From NCBI GenBank assembly GCA_034436355.1, contig DAOTVQ010000019.1, forward strand, positions 1 through 64,000: a stretch of DNA of 64,000 nt, written 5' to 3'. Positions 25,848 to 35,724 of this stretch are shown here, one piece after another. Position 1 is the stretch's first letter, and the number at the start of each line of letters is the position of its first letter. This DNA is from CP2-2F sp034436355. GTDB taxonomy: Bacteria > Chloroflexota > Anaerolineae > Aggregatilineales > UBA2796. The notes under the pieces are model-generated. The model worked only from the letters and a program-made list of their open reading frames with translations, had not been told where the DNA came from and did no database searches. Made by a program: the position numbers and the translations under genes.

Positions 25848-27467
25848 ATGACTTTTGAACAGATTTTCAGGCGCTTAGATGTGGAGGCGCAAAAAATTCT
25901 ACAGGCGCTCGCTATTTATGGGCGCCCTGTAACAGCTCGTGCAGTGAGTCATCTGCTGCGCCCGTTCCAACCCACGCTGGATACCATTCGGACAGAGGCA
26001 CGCTTGGAGCAGCTCGCCAATGATCAGCCCGACTTGGTGCAGCGCGAGACAGGGCATTATTTCCTGACGGCGGAAGATTGCCGTGCTGCCCTTGCCACCT
26101 TAGACGAAGGTGAGCCTTCCGACCGCTATGAGCGTGGTGAACCACTCTACACGCGCTATACCTTGCTGAACCGTGCTGCGGATCACTTCAAGCAGCGCCG
26201 CAAGCCGCGCATGGCATGGCAGAGCCTTGAGGATATTTCCGCGCAGCTTGCCGAGTTCGATCTGCGCATTCAAGGTGAGGATTATGAGACAGCGGCTGCT
26301 CTGCTCAACGAGATTTCTTTCAACTATCTGCTGCGCTGGGGGCATCATCGGTTAGTGGTTGAAATGCGTGAACGCCTTGTAGATAAGCTGGATGATCCAA
26401 AACTGGCACAGGCGAATTTGGGCGAACTTGGCAGTGCCTACGCCTATCTGGGTGAAATGGAGAAGGCAATCGCTTGCCAAGAGCGTGCGCTCGTCATTGC
26501 GCGCCGCACGCGAGATCGCGTGAATGAAGGTGTCTGGCTAACAAACCTTGGCAACCGTTATGTGAACCTTGGGCAAACGCCACGCGCTGTGCCATATTAC
26601 GAACAGGCGCTTGTCATCGCCCGTGATCAACGTGATAGGCGCGCCGAAGCGCTCAATATCGCCTCGCTTGGCACCTGCTACGCCTATCTTGGGCAGATGG
26701 AAAAAGCCATCGAATACTACGATCAGGGGCGCAGCATTGCCCGTGAACTAAATGATTTGAGCATGGAGGGCTTTTGCCTGAGCAACTTGGGCAATATTTA
26801 TGCCTCGCTTGGGCAGGCAACACGTGCCATTGCGGCGCACGATCAAGCGCTTGAGATCGCCCGACAGATGGGCAGCCGCGTGGAGGAAGCGCGCCGCTTG
26901 GGCAGCCTTGCCGATGCGCTGATCATAGGTGAACACTATGCCGAGGCGATTGAAAACCTGCTCACTGGCTTGCAGCTAGATGATGAAACTGGCTCGGCAC
27001 GCGGCAAAAATTACAAAGGCTCGTCTCTGGCACGTGCCTACTTGTTGCAAGGTGAACTGGCACAAGCACGCGCCGCAGCTGAGGCAGCACGCCTCTATGA
27101 TACACCACAGAATAATCACAATGTTCTGGCAGTGCTAGGTGTAATTGCCGTTCGTCAGGGCGATGAAAACGCTGCACGCGAGGCTTTCACAGAGGCAATT
27201 GAGCAAGCACGCCTTGCCCTTGAACACAACGAGAACAACCAAGATGCTCTTGCAGCGCAGGGTTTAGCGTTCAGTGGCTTAGCGCTTGTGGGTGCAGGGC
27301 CGCGTGCCACAAACCTAGAAGCGGCGATCACAGCCTATCAGTTGGCACACCAAGCCAACAGCAGCCCAGGCTTGGTTGAGCTAGCGATCCGCTTATTCGA
27401 CGCTCTTGCTACCGCTGACTCTGAGGGGCGAATCGCCAGTGTGCGGGCTGCCATTACGGGCGGCTAG
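25848..27467 (+). CDS. Tetratricopeptide-repeat protein
   Basis: 539 aa from ATG 25848 with AGGGAAGG just upstream. An N-terminal helical segment of about 90 aa (RRLDVEAQKILQALAIYGRP) looks like the winged-helix module that follows NB-ARC ATPases, but no ATPase domain is present. From about 185 to 420 there are tandem TPR units of the form NLGNxYxxLGQ..RAIxxxxQALxIAR, followed by a less regular helical array. A scaffold or sensing role is likely but no partner is evident. The 3' end overlaps the converging DCC gene by 14 bp. Confidence 0.88.
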   Translation: MTFEQIFRRLDVEAQKILQALAIYGRPVTARAVSHLLRPFQPTLDTIRTEARLEQLANDQPDLVQRETGHYFLTAEDCRAALATLDEGEPSDRYERGEPLYTRYTLLNRAADHFKQRRKPRMAWQSLEDISAQLAEFDLRIQGEDYETAAALLNEISFNYLLRWGHHRLVVEMRERLVDKLDDPKLAQANLGELGSAYAYLGEMEKAIACQERALVIARRTRDRVNEGVWLTNLGNRYVNLGQTPRAVPYYEQALVIARDQRDRRAEALNIASLGTCYAYLGQMEKAIEYYDQGRSIARELNDLSMEGFCLSNLGNIYASLGQATRAIAAHDQALEIARQMGSRVEEARRLGSLADALIIGEHYAEAIENLLTGLQLDDETGSARGKNYKGSSLARAYLLQGELAQARAAAEAARLYDTPQNNHNVLAVLGVIAVRQGDENAAREAFTEAIEQARLALEHNENNQDALAAQGLAFSGLALVGAGPRATNLEAAITAYQLAHQANSSPGLVELAIRLFDALATADSEGRIASVRAAITGG

Positions 27468-27870
27468 GCGGACGGCAGGCGTCCTCACAGACAGGACGCC
27501 CCAATAAGCGGTTGATGGCGTACCGCCGTCGTGCAATCCAGGCGTAAACGCGCCTGCCCAGCCACGTAATTGGCGGCAAATGCAGGGCTGGGGACAACCA
27601 TGCCAGCAGCGGTGCATACTGCACCATGTGGCGCACCCCTTCGTAGCCTGTAAAGAGCGCACCCTCGGGGGTGATCACGTGGATGGCGCCAAGGGCTGCG
27701 CTGCGCCCCACCTGCGGAAAGCGTTCCTGCACCTGATCCCAATTCTGCACATCTATAAATTCAAGCTGCCTGCGCCAATCCAGCCGACGCCACAGCCGCA
27801 CTGAGTTCACACATACCACACACATCCCATCATACAACACCGCTGTGCGCGTCGTAGTCTGATCGCTCAT
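27454..27870 (-). CDS. DCC-family (DUF393) thiol-disulfide oxidoreductase-like protein
   Basis: 138 aa. N-terminal YDGMCVVC (13-20) has the Cys-x-x-Cys of the DCC family, followed by LEFIDVQ, GAIHVITPEG and a C-terminal YAWIARRRYAINRLLG as is usual in this family. The family is thioredoxin-like and predicted to be redox-active; precise substrates are not known. It overlaps the YbjQ-like gene by ATGA. A C-terminal Cys pair (VCEDACR) is also present. Confidence 0.9.
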   Translation of the reverse strand: MSDQTTTRTAVLYDGMCVVCVNSVRLWRRLDWRRQLEFIDVQNWDQVQERFPQVGRSAALGAIHVITPEGALFTGYEGVRHMVQYAPLLAWLSPALHLPPITWLGRRVYAWIARRRYAINRLLGRPVCEDACRPPSRP

Positions 27871-28187
27871 TCGATGATCACCGCTGTGCCACTGGCACTT
27901 ACCATCAACATGCTGCCGTTTGAACCGACCGTCTCAAAATCCAAATCTACGCCGATCACTGCGTTGGCGCCCAACCGTTGCGCTTGCGCGATCATCTCGT
28001 CAAGAGCGGTCTGTTTCGCTTCCGTCAGCGAGCGTTCATAGCCTTTGGCACGCCCACCAAGTATATCACGGAAACTTGCGCCAATATCCCGAAACAGGTT
28101 CGCGCCGATTATCGTCTCGCCGCTGACCAACCCCAGATATTTGCGGATAGTCTTGCCTTCCAAAGTAGGCGTTGTTGTCACGAGCAT
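27867..28187 (-). CDS. YbjQ/UPF0145 family protein
   Basis: 106 aa from ATG 28187, with AGGGAG upstream. Full-length match to UPF0145: TTTPTLEGKTIRKYLGLVSG, GANLFRDIGASFRDILGGR, LGANAVIGVDLDFE and a final SASGTAV. Members form pentamer-like assemblies and are predicted to bind metals; the role is unproven. Promoter-distal partner is the DCC protein. Confidence 0.92.
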   Translation of the reverse strand: MLVTTTPTLEGKTIRKYLGLVSGETIIGANLFRDIGASFRDILGGRAKGYERSLTEAKQTALDEMIAQAQRLGANAVIGVDLDFETVGSNGSMLMVSASGTAVIIE

Positions 28188-28318
28188 AATTGTTCTCCCT
28201 TGCTCCAAAGATCGCAGAAAACCGCCGAATTGACCACTTCTACGCGCTCCTTACCCATCTGCGCTATAATGGCAACCATGCGAAAGTGTGTTTCCCTACC
28301 CCTAAAGGATGTTCACCT

Positions 28319-29656
28319 GTGACACCCACCGTTTTGATTGCTAATCTGCACCACTACGAAGGGCAGACCGTCACTGTGCGCGGCTGGCTCTATGATCGCA
28401 CCGATAAAGGCAAACTGCAATTTTTGAAGGTGCGCGATGGTTCGGGCATCGCACAGGCAGTCGCCTTTCAAAAGGAACTGCCCGAAGCAGTCTTTGAGGC
28501 ACTCCGCAGCCTTCCTCAAGAATCTTCCCTGATCATCACAGGCACAGTGCGCGCCGATAGCCGTACGCCGGGCTATCCAGGTGGCTACGAGATCGGCATT
28601 AGCGATGCTCAGGTTATCCAGGTTGCCGATGAGTATCCAATCACGCCCAAAGAACATGGCGTCGAGTTCTTAATGGATCATCGCCATTTGTGGGTGCGTT
28701 CATCCCGCCAGTGGGCAATTTTACGCATTCGCGCCACCGTGATCAATACCATTCGCAATTGGCTAGATGACAATGGCTATCTGCTAGTGGATACGCCAAT
28801 TATCACGCCGGCTGCTGGTGAATCGACCACCGAACTTTTCGAGATCACCTATTTTGAAGACAAGGCATATTTAGCGCAGACCGGGCAGCTCTACAACGAA
28901 GCCAACATGATGAGCTTCGGTAAGGTTTACTGCTTCGGACCCACCTTCCGCTCGGAAAAATCCAAGACGCGCCGCCACCTCACCGAATTTTGGATGGTTG
29001 AGCCTGAGATGGCGTTCTTCTCATTGGAAGACCTGATGGACATGGAAGAACAGTTCATCAGCGCCATTGTTGGGCGCGTGCTGGAGAAACACCGCATGGA
29101 ACTCGACATTCTAGAGCGTGATACGACCTTCCTAGAGCGCGTGAGCGCACCCTTTCCGCGCATCAGTTACGATGAGGCAGTGGTGCGCCTGAACAAACTT
29201 GCCGACGAAGCGGCTGACCCTGAACAGCAGGCAGCCCTTCGCATCGAATGGGGCAACGATTTCGGCTCGCCGCATGAGACGGCGCTCACCCAGCAGTTTG
29301 ATCGCCCGGTGTTCGTCTACCATTATCCAACGGCAGTCAAGGCGTTCTACATGCAGCCTGTGCCAGATCGCCCTGAAGTTTGCCGCAGCGTAGACCTGCT
29401 GGCGCCAGAAGGCTACGGCGAGATCACCGGGGGCAGTGAACGCATCTATGACCGCGACCTGATCGAACAGCGCGTCGCACACATTGGCATCAACCGCGAA
29501 AACTATGCCTGGTATCTTGACCTGCGGCGCTTTGGCAGTGTGCCACACGCCGGCTTTGGCTTGGGTGTGGAGCGCACCGTGGCATGGCTGTGCGGCTTAC
29601 CACACATTCGTGAGACGATCCCTTATCCGCGTATGCTCAAACGCATGTATCCATAA
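28319..29656 (+). CDS. asnS: Asparaginyl-tRNA synthetase
   Basis: Charges tRNA-Asn with asparagine in the cytoplasm. 445 aa from GTG 28319 (VTPTVLIANL), chosen because AAAGGA lies nine bases upstream and the anticodon-binding OB domain begins here; TATAAT lies at 28265-28270. Class IIb synthetase motifs: motif 2 in FGPTFRSEKSKTRRHLTEFW and motif 3 in GFGLGVERTVAWLCG. GESTTELFEITYF is the AsnRS-type region rather than AspRS. First gene of a four-gene plus-strand unit. Confidence 0.96.
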   Translation: MTPTVLIANLHHYEGQTVTVRGWLYDRTDKGKLQFLKVRDGSGIAQAVAFQKELPEAVFEALRSLPQESSLIITGTVRADSRTPGYPGGYEIGISDAQVIQVADEYPITPKEHGVEFLMDHRHLWVRSSRQWAILRIRATVINTIRNWLDDNGYLLVDTPIITPAAGESTTELFEITYFEDKAYLAQTGQLYNEANMMSFGKVYCFGPTFRSEKSKTRRHLTEFWMVEPEMAFFSLEDLMDMEEQFISAIVGRVLEKHRMELDILERDTTFLERVSAPFPRISYDEAVVRLNKLADEAADPEQQAALRIEWGNDFGSPHETALTQQFDRPVFVYHYPTAVKAFYMQPVPDRPEVCRSVDLLAPEGYGEITGGSERIYDRDLIEQRVAHIGINRENYAWYLDLRRFGSVPHAGFGLGVERTVAWLCGLPHIRETIPYPRMLKRMYP

Positions 29657-29680
29657 CCGTTCAGAAAGGCAGCTAAAATC

Positions 29681-29998
29681 ATGTTTCAAACTGTAACCGT
29701 GCCGGGCTTCACGATTGACATCACCGCGCTGATCACATGGGTCATCATCGGCTTGATTGCTGGCGTGCTGGCAGGCACTTTGGTGCGCGGCAGGCGCTAT
29801 AGTATGCTCTCCAGCCTGATCATTGGCTTGTTAGGCGCGTTCGTGGGCGGCTTTTTGTTCAGCCTGTTTAATATCGGCGTGCCAGCCGATTTACAAGGCG
29901 GCATTACCATTCGCTGGATTGATATTATCGTGGCATTTGTGGGTGCGGTGATTGTGCTGCTCCTTTATGGTGTGTTGTACGGTTTCCGTCGGCGTTAA
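29681..29998 (+). CDS. GlsB/YeaQ/YmgE-type small membrane protein
   Basis: 105 aa with three membrane helices: DITALITWVIIGLIAGVLAG, SLIIGLLGAFVGGFLFSL and IIVAFVGAVIVLLLYGVLYG. The first two contain the family's Gly-rich spacing (transglycosylase-associated protein family). Often stress-linked, with no defined enzyme activity. 24 bp after asnS, 15 bp before the GNAT gene. Confidence 0.88.
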   Translation: MFQTVTVPGFTIDITALITWVIIGLIAGVLAGTLVRGRRYSMLSSLIIGLLGAFVGGFLFSLFNIGVPADLQGGITIRWIDIIVAFVGAVIVLLLYGVLYGFRRR

Positions 29999-30013
29999 CC
30001 TATTTGAGGGCAT

Positions 30014-30757
30014 ATGGCGGCACTTTCTCTGCGCGAACAACGCACACGCCTAAGCGCACTCTTGGACATTACCAGCCCGATTGATGCGCCAACGGCATAC
30101 TACGCGCTCTATCACGACCCAAAGCGCTCGGCGCTTGCCCTACGCTCTGATGAGAACGGCACGCCTTTAGGCTTCGTCGGGCGCTTTCAGACGGGCGTTG
30201 ATCTGTTTCGCCCGTTGGTAGTGATGGTCTGCCGCCAAGCGGATATTGCCGCCGATCTGCTTGCCGAACTGCTGACGGTTGGGCGGCAATACCTCTTTTT
30301 CAGCAACCTAAACCAGCTTAACCTTGTAGGTGGCAGCTTACAAGTGAGCAGCGAACGCATCCTCTCTATCTATGTGCTAGATTTGGCGCGCTTCAAACCT
30401 GAAATTAATGTGCTGGTGCAGTTCAAAAGCACGCCTGACGGCACACCACGCGCTGAGATCAGCAATGGCGGCTATCGGGCGACGGCAGGTGTCAATTGGC
30501 AATCGCCGGGCTTTGCCGAACTATATGTGCAAACGGATCCTGAGGTGCGCGGGCGCGGCTGGGGACGCAGTGTGGCAGCCGCCTGCACCGAGCGCGTGCG
30601 TGCCAGTGGGCGCCTGCCGATCTATCTGGTTGAGCCAAGCAACACTGAATCGGTGAAGCTGGCGGAGAGCATTGGCTACCGCGATACGGGTGCGCGCCAA
30701 ATCTTTGCTGAGGCCATCTATGTTGGGCATCCTGCCCGAAAGGAAGCGCGTCCATGA
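30014..30757 (+). CDS. GNAT-family N-acetyltransferase
   Basis: 247 aa. The C-terminal GNAT fold has the acetyl-CoA loop in DPEVRGRGWGRSVAAACT (R-x-x-G-x-G type) and the later strand YLVEPSNTESVKLAESIGY, typical of motif B. The N-terminal 120 residues are a second domain resembling a diverged GNAT half. The acceptor is unknown. It overlaps the GH1 gene by ATGA, so the two are translationally coupled. Confidence 0.85.
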   Translation: MAALSLREQRTRLSALLDITSPIDAPTAYYALYHDPKRSALALRSDENGTPLGFVGRFQTGVDLFRPLVVMVCRQADIAADLLAELLTVGRQYLFFSNLNQLNLVGGSLQVSSERILSIYVLDLARFKPEINVLVQFKSTPDGTPRAEISNGGYRATAGVNWQSPGFAELYVQTDPEVRGRGWGRSVAAACTERVRASGRLPIYLVEPSNTESVKLAESIGYRDTGARQIFAEAIYVGHPARKEARP

Positions 30758-32127
30758 GCGTCAAAGCCTCCATGCAAATGACGGAAGGCTTTTTGTGGGG
30801 CTGCGCTACAGCCGCGCACCAAGTGGAAGGCGATTCGGTAGATGACTGGTCGCGCTGGGAAGAAGGCGAGGGCAGAATTTACCAGAATCAACGCAGCGCC
30901 GCTGCCTGTGAATGGTGGCGCGGGCGCTTTGCCGAAGATTTCGACCGCGCCGCCACCATGCGGAATAACGCACAGCGCATCTCGGTGGCATGGAGCCGCA
31001 TTGAGCCAACCGAAGGGCAGTTTGACGAGGCTGCGCTAGGGCGCTACCGCGAGATGCTCTTAGCGCTGCACGAGCGCGGCATGAAGCCCATGGTCACCCT
31101 GCACCACTTCACCAACCCAATCTGGTTTGCAGAGCGCGGCGGCTGGCAAGCAGACGATTCACCGTCGCTCTTTGTGCGCTATGCACGCCGTGTGGTCGAG
31201 GCGCTAGGCGATCTGTGCGCGCTGTGGTGTACCATCAATGAGCCAATGGTGCTTGCCACACAGGGCTACTTATTTGGTTACTGGGTGCCGGGCATCAAAA
31301 ACCTGAAGGCAGCCGCACAGGTTGCCGCCAACCTGCTGCGCGCCCATGCCGCTGCTTATCACGCCATCAAGGCGGTACAGCCCAACAGCCAGGTTGGCTA
31401 TGCCCACCATCATCTGGGCGTTCAGCCGAAGGCGCCTGCCTTCTGGAATCGCTTTGCCGCTCAAACCGCTGATCAACTGATGAACAGCGCCTTCAATGAT
31501 GCTTTCCTCACAGGTGTTTTCAAGCTGCCATTCAGCCAACCGGTGACGGTTGCCAGCGCCAAAGGCGCGCTAGATTGGCTTGGTGTGCAGTACTATCAAG
31601 AACGCTTGGCAACTTTTAATCCGCTAAAACTCGGTAATGCTATCGGCACGCAAAAGCCGCAAGGTGTGCCAGTTGGTCCCGGTGACTGGGGCGGAATCGT
31701 GCCTGAGAACTTGTTCAAGGTGATTGAACGCCTTTACAAGCGCTATGGTAAGCCGATTTACGTCACTGAAAGCGGCGTGCCTGATCCAGATGACACTTTG
31801 CGTCCGCGCTACCTTGCCGAGAGTGTGCGCGCCATTTGGCGGGCGATTGGCTTTAATTATCCCGTGCAAGGCTATTTCTTTTGGTCGCTCTTGGATAACT
31901 TTGAGTGGGCAGAAGGCTACGATCCGCGCTTCAGTTTTGGGCTGTTCCGCACCAACTTTGAGACTCAGCAGCGCACGCAGCGCATGAGTGCCGTCCTCTA
32001 CCGCGAGATTTGCGCGCATAACGGCATCAGCGCCGAAATTGTTGAACAATATGTGCCAGACCTGCTGCCGAAACTCTTTCCCGGCGCAGCAGGCGCGCCA
32101 CAAGTGCGCCTAAAAGAACGTTTCTAA
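30754..32127 (+). CDS. Family 1 glycoside hydrolase (beta-glucosidase type)
   Basis: 457 aa. GH1 TIM barrel with FLWGCATAAHQVEG at the N-terminus, acid/base Glu163 in TINEP and nucleophile Glu339 in YVTESG. A late aglycone-site motif SLLDNFEWAEGY is also intact. Retaining hydrolysis of beta-glucosides or beta-galactosides in the cytoplasm is expected; no signal peptide. Initiation could also be at Met7 or Met9. The 3' end overlaps the converging CdaR gene by four bases. Confidence 0.95.
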   Translation: MSVKASMQMTEGFLWGCATAAHQVEGDSVDDWSRWEEGEGRIYQNQRSAAACEWWRGRFAEDFDRAATMRNNAQRISVAWSRIEPTEGQFDEAALGRYREMLLALHERGMKPMVTLHHFTNPIWFAERGGWQADDSPSLFVRYARRVVEALGDLCALWCTINEPMVLATQGYLFGYWVPGIKNLKAAAQVAANLLRAHAAAYHAIKAVQPNSQVGYAHHHLGVQPKAPAFWNRFAAQTADQLMNSAFNDAFLTGVFKLPFSQPVTVASAKGALDWLGVQYYQERLATFNPLKLGNAIGTQKPQGVPVGPGDWGGIVPENLFKVIERLYKRYGKPIYVTESGVPDPDDTLRPRYLAESVRAIWRAIGFNYPVQGYFFWSLLDNFEWAEGYDPRFSFGLFRTNFETQQRTQRMSAVLYREICAHNGISAEIVEQYVPDLLPKLFPGAAGAPQVRLKERF

Positions 32128-33416
32128 GGTGCAGGGCGCGCCGTTGGCGTGAAGGTTGCCGTCGGTGTTGGGTTGCGCGCCGTGGTGGTCACTTCCACCA
32201 CATTATTGGGAATGACCACATTCTCACCGCTGAAGCCTTCCCGTGCGATGGTTGCCTGCAACGCCACCTGATGCACACCAACGCCCAGCCCGTTCAGTGG
32301 TGCAAAAACGCGCACATCATCGGCACTGAGTGCCTCTAGCGCCACCTGTGCGCCGCGCACAATCACATTGACGCGATCAGGCTGCACCGCAATTGCGAAG
32401 TCCGCCGGATCAATGCCCTGCACCTGCACTGGAATGCTCGTAAACTCGCGGCTGCCTTGCACCGCTTCAATTTCCACCGTCACGGCAATATCCCGTGCTT
32501 CTAAAAGCACCACGCCTGTTGGCACACTCAACCGCACTGTTTGCGTGAAGGTCTCGGTGCGGTTGCTCAAATCAATCGGCTCGGTAAAAATGACGCCATT
32601 CAGCGCTTCGATCACCCGCCGATTGCCGCGCACAAAGACGCGGCGCGGCGACCACGTTTGATTCACGCGCAGATAGCCATTTGGCAGATCACCGATGAGG
32701 CGCGGCTCTATGGCGAGTTCAGTCACATCAGAGCGCTGCTGCACATCTACCGTCACTGCAACTTCGGTTGGTGTGAGCGTCACATCCGTGATGGTGCGCC
32801 CTTCCGCATCCACCGCGCTAAGCGGCACCGTCACCGTGAAGATGCCGCGCTGGTTTTGCACATTCACCCGCGCTTGGACTGCCACTACCTGTGCCACACG
32901 CTCGGCTGCGCCCACGATCAGCACTTCGGTTTGGGCTGGCATCGCCGTTACGGTATAGCCAATCGGCGCATCCTGATCAAAGCGCACGCTAAGATCTTTA
33001 AGTTGCTCGGCACGGCGTGCCAGTTGCACGCTAATGCGGCTTGGCTGCACACTCACGACGGCTGCGCCGCGCACCTCAGCGGCAAGCAGACCACTCAGTT
33101 CAATTGTATAAGGCTCAGCGCGTGGTGTTAGGGTGGTCAAATCTGCCACAACTTTTACGTTCCGCAGCTCTAGCGACTCGAGCGTGGTTTGCAAGCCGCG
33201 CACAGTAACTTGGGCAGTGGTGGGCGGACGGTTTGCCACAATTAAGCCTTCATCGTAGCGTATCTCAATTGGAACCTGCCCATTCAGGCGGCGCTGCTCA
33301 ATCGGATCGCGGGCTGAAAGCGCCGCATACCAGACCACAAACGCCAACAGCAGCGAACTAATCAGCCAGCCGATGTTATCTAGCGCAAAGCGCAAGGCGG
33401 AGCGCCGCTGTTGCAT
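32124..33416 (-). CDS. CdaR/YbbR-domain membrane-anchored protein
   Basis: 430 aa with AAAGGA upstream of the ATG. One N-terminal membrane helix (about 14-30, WLISSLLLAFVVWYAAL), then a series of four to five YbbR repeats on the outer side, seen as recurring P-x-x-V-x-V-x-G motifs (TAQVTVRG, PAQTEVLIVG, PDRVNVIVRG), and a Thr/Pro tail. CdaR proteins regulate the diadenylate cyclase CdaA in Firmicutes. No cdaA gene is in view, so regulation of c-di-AMP is only a family-based inference. Confidence 0.85.
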   Translation of the reverse strand: MQQRRSALRFALDNIGWLISSLLLAFVVWYAALSARDPIEQRRLNGQVPIEIRYDEGLIVANRPPTTAQVTVRGLQTTLESLELRNVKVVADLTTLTPRAEPYTIELSGLLAAEVRGAAVVSVQPSRISVQLARRAEQLKDLSVRFDQDAPIGYTVTAMPAQTEVLIVGAAERVAQVVAVQARVNVQNQRGIFTVTVPLSAVDAEGRTITDVTLTPTEVAVTVDVQQRSDVTELAIEPRLIGDLPNGYLRVNQTWSPRRVFVRGNRRVIEALNGVIFTEPIDLSNRTETFTQTVRLSVPTGVVLLEARDIAVTVEIEAVQGSREFTSIPVQVQGIDPADFAIAVQPDRVNVIVRGAQVALEALSADDVRVFAPLNGLGVGVHQVALQATIAREGFSGENVVIPNNVVEVTTTARNPTPTATFTPTARPAP

Positions 33417-33483
33417 AGTATATCCTTTCCGGGCGTGTGGCAGGTTGAGCGCAGCATCCTACTATAACGCGCTCTCTATTGCT

Positions 33484-35724
33484 TTACCGCACACGCAGGC
33501 GTGAAAGTGTCACGAAATTTTCCGCTTGTGCGCCATCAGGCGTCAGGACGCGCAGACGAGCGAACTGCTGCCCTTCGGCGCTTTCGCGCAGTTCATACAT
33601 GCCGACGATCAGCGTCCAGTCGCCGTTGGGTGTGCCTTCGCGCACCGTGAGCATGTGCTTATCCACAACAATCTCATCTTCTGCCCATGTGCTGGTTGGG
33701 CGCGTCCACGCAGCAGGCATCCCATCACTTTGCGCGTAGACGTTGGTTGTGTTCGGCTGCACCAACTGCGCGAATACACGGTAATCGGTGCTGAGTGGGC
33801 GCAGCCGCTGCCAATAGAGAGTCAGCGTGATTGACTCGCCTTCAGCGGCGACGAACGGTTGCATATCATAGCCAATCAGCGCCACAGCATCGCCCAAATT
33901 GACGCGCATCGGGTTCGGGATATCGGAGTCCGTTTGGCGCGGCAGCACGCGCACCATGCCAAGCCTGACGCGGTTTTCGGCAACTTCACGCCCATCCGCG
34001 ATCATGCGTTCGCCCGTCTTTAGGTCGTAGAAGCCCAGCCAAATCGTTAGGGCTTGCGGTGCGTAGGCATGGTCAGGCAGGCGCACGGCAAATCGGTTCT
34101 GCCAATGCTGCCCAACGTGATTCATTTGGCTGGTTGCCCATAAACCTTCCCCCAGAAAGACATCGCGCTGTGCCACAATCGTGCCAGCGGCATTTTCAAG
34201 GTGGAGGAAAGCGCTCCAGTCGCGGCGCATGGCTGCCGTTTGCTGAAAATCAACCCCGAAGGACACATATTCGCCGGGCTGAGCCTGCAAGTCCAGATCA
34301 CGCCAGCTATAAAAAGCCAGCGCTGCTTGTTGCGGCGACTCAGGTTCGGCAAAAGTTAGGACGGCGCGCCAGTCGGAATCGGGCGGGTAAGGCGAGAGAG
34401 ACGGCGGACGGTAGGCAAAGGCGATTGTGACCAAGCCCGCTACTGCTGCCGCAACATGCCATGCCGCCACACTGCGACTTAGCCACACACCACCCATTCG
34501 CCAAATGCCCCGTGCCAACCACAGGCTGATTGGCGCGATAGCAGCAAACATCAGGCGCCCTTGTGATGCCCATGTCTCACTTGTCCAGCGCAGCAAGCCG
34601 CCAAGCAGCACCACCACCCACAGCACCGTGACGGCACGCGCCAACCACAGCGCGTTCACTTGCCGAAGTGGCTTCCCGAAGGCACTCACCACAAGCCCTA
34701 ACACACCAACCGCCGCCACACCGTTAAAAATAGTGTAGATAAATTCGGCAAATGGCACATTCACACCGCCGAAAAAGCCCCAATAGCTCATCAGGAAAGT
34801 GTGGCGCTCTGACCAAAGTTGGGCAAAGTTAGCGGGAATGGCGCGCCTGCCCACAATATCCAGAAAAACATTGAGTCCAGTTGGGTCGCCATAGAGTTGC
34901 CAATTGCGAAGGTACCACCACGCACCGATCACAATCGTCAAGCCGCCGCTGATCGCCGCACCGATCAGGAAAGCGCGCCAACTGCGGACACGGTAAGCAT
35001 TCAACGCCAGTGCCGCCGCGATGATCGGCAGCAAGAAGCCAATGTTGAACTTGGCGAGCATTCCCGCGCCACTCAACACGCCGATCAGGATCAAATCGCG
35101 GGTAGGCGGCGCATCGCTGCGTTTGAGCAAACGTGCAATACACAGCAGGAGCGCCGTTGCCAACAGGGTAGAGAGGTTGTCGTTATTCACGCTGGCGCTG
35201 ATGAACAAGAACATTGGGTTGAAGGCAGTCAGCGCCATCCCGAACAAAGCCACACCTTCACGTTCGGGAAAGAGTTCACGTCCCAGCCGATAGGTAAGCC
35301 ACACAGTTAGCGCGCCAAGCCCTATCGAGAGCCAACGCGAGAGGTAAATTGCTAACGATGCGCCGCTAAATAAATTCCGCCGCGCTTCCGTGTGGATGGT
35401 CATATTGGCGTTGCGATCTGGCACGACTACGCCAATATCCGCGTGTGGATTGATATACCGAATGTGCGGCAGATCGCTGGTATCAATCCAGAAGGTGAGC
35501 GCAGCCGCCAGCATGTAGTAGAGTGGCGGCTGGCTGCCCTCTTGCCGCCATGCCGTTTCAATGCCTGCTTGCTGCATCGGCAGCCCAAAGCCATTGGTGG
35601 CGATGTACTCCACCATTGGGTAGTGCCACAGCTCATCAGAGGCTTCCAAGAGTGGCGTAACAAAGCTGTAGAGCAGTGCAAACAGCAGATAAACGGCTAA
35701 AATCAGGCGTGCGAGCGGAGTCAT
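33484..35724 (-). CDS. GT39-like multi-pass glycosyltransferase
   Basis: 746 aa. The first roughly 480 residues hold about 10-12 membrane helices. An early acidic LLEASDELWHYPMVEY loop follows the first helix, as in polyprenyl-phosphate-dependent sugar transferases of the PMT/ArnT superfamily, and ASVNNDNLSTLLAT follows in a later helix. A soluble C-terminal beta-rich part (about 480-746) has a repeated HLENAAGTIVAQRD-like sandwich pattern. It probably transfers lipid-linked sugar outside the membrane. Coupled by ATGA to the upstream GT4 gene. Confidence 0.83.
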   Translation of the reverse strand: MTPLARLILAVYLLFALLYSFVTPLLEASDELWHYPMVEYIATNGFGLPMQQAGIETAWRQEGSQPPLYYMLAAALTFWIDTSDLPHIRYINPHADIGVVVPDRNANMTIHTEARRNLFSGASLAIYLSRWLSIGLGALTVWLTYRLGRELFPEREGVALFGMALTAFNPMFLFISASVNNDNLSTLLATALLLCIARLLKRSDAPPTRDLILIGVLSGAGMLAKFNIGFLLPIIAAALALNAYRVRSWRAFLIGAAISGGLTIVIGAWWYLRNWQLYGDPTGLNVFLDIVGRRAIPANFAQLWSERHTFLMSYWGFFGGVNVPFAEFIYTIFNGVAAVGVLGLVVSAFGKPLRQVNALWLARAVTVLWVVVLLGGLLRWTSETWASQGRLMFAAIAPISLWLARGIWRMGGVWLSRSVAAWHVAAAVAGLVTIAFAYRPPSLSPYPPDSDWRAVLTFAEPESPQQAALAFYSWRDLDLQAQPGEYVSFGVDFQQTAAMRRDWSAFLHLENAAGTIVAQRDVFLGEGLWATSQMNHVGQHWQNRFAVRLPDHAYAPQALTIWLGFYDLKTGERMIADGREVAENRVRLGMVRVLPRQTDSDIPNPMRVNLGDAVALIGYDMQPFVAAEGESITLTLYWQRLRPLSTDYRVFAQLVQPNTTNVYAQSDGMPAAWTRPTSTWAEDEIVVDKHMLTVREGTPNGDWTLIVGMYELRESAEGQQFARLRVLTPDGAQAENFVTLSRLRVR

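Noticed and set aside
28230..28270. TTGACC with TATAAT as an asnS promoter
   Set aside because: The two boxes are 29 bp apart, too far for a sigma70 pair; only the TATAAT is credible.
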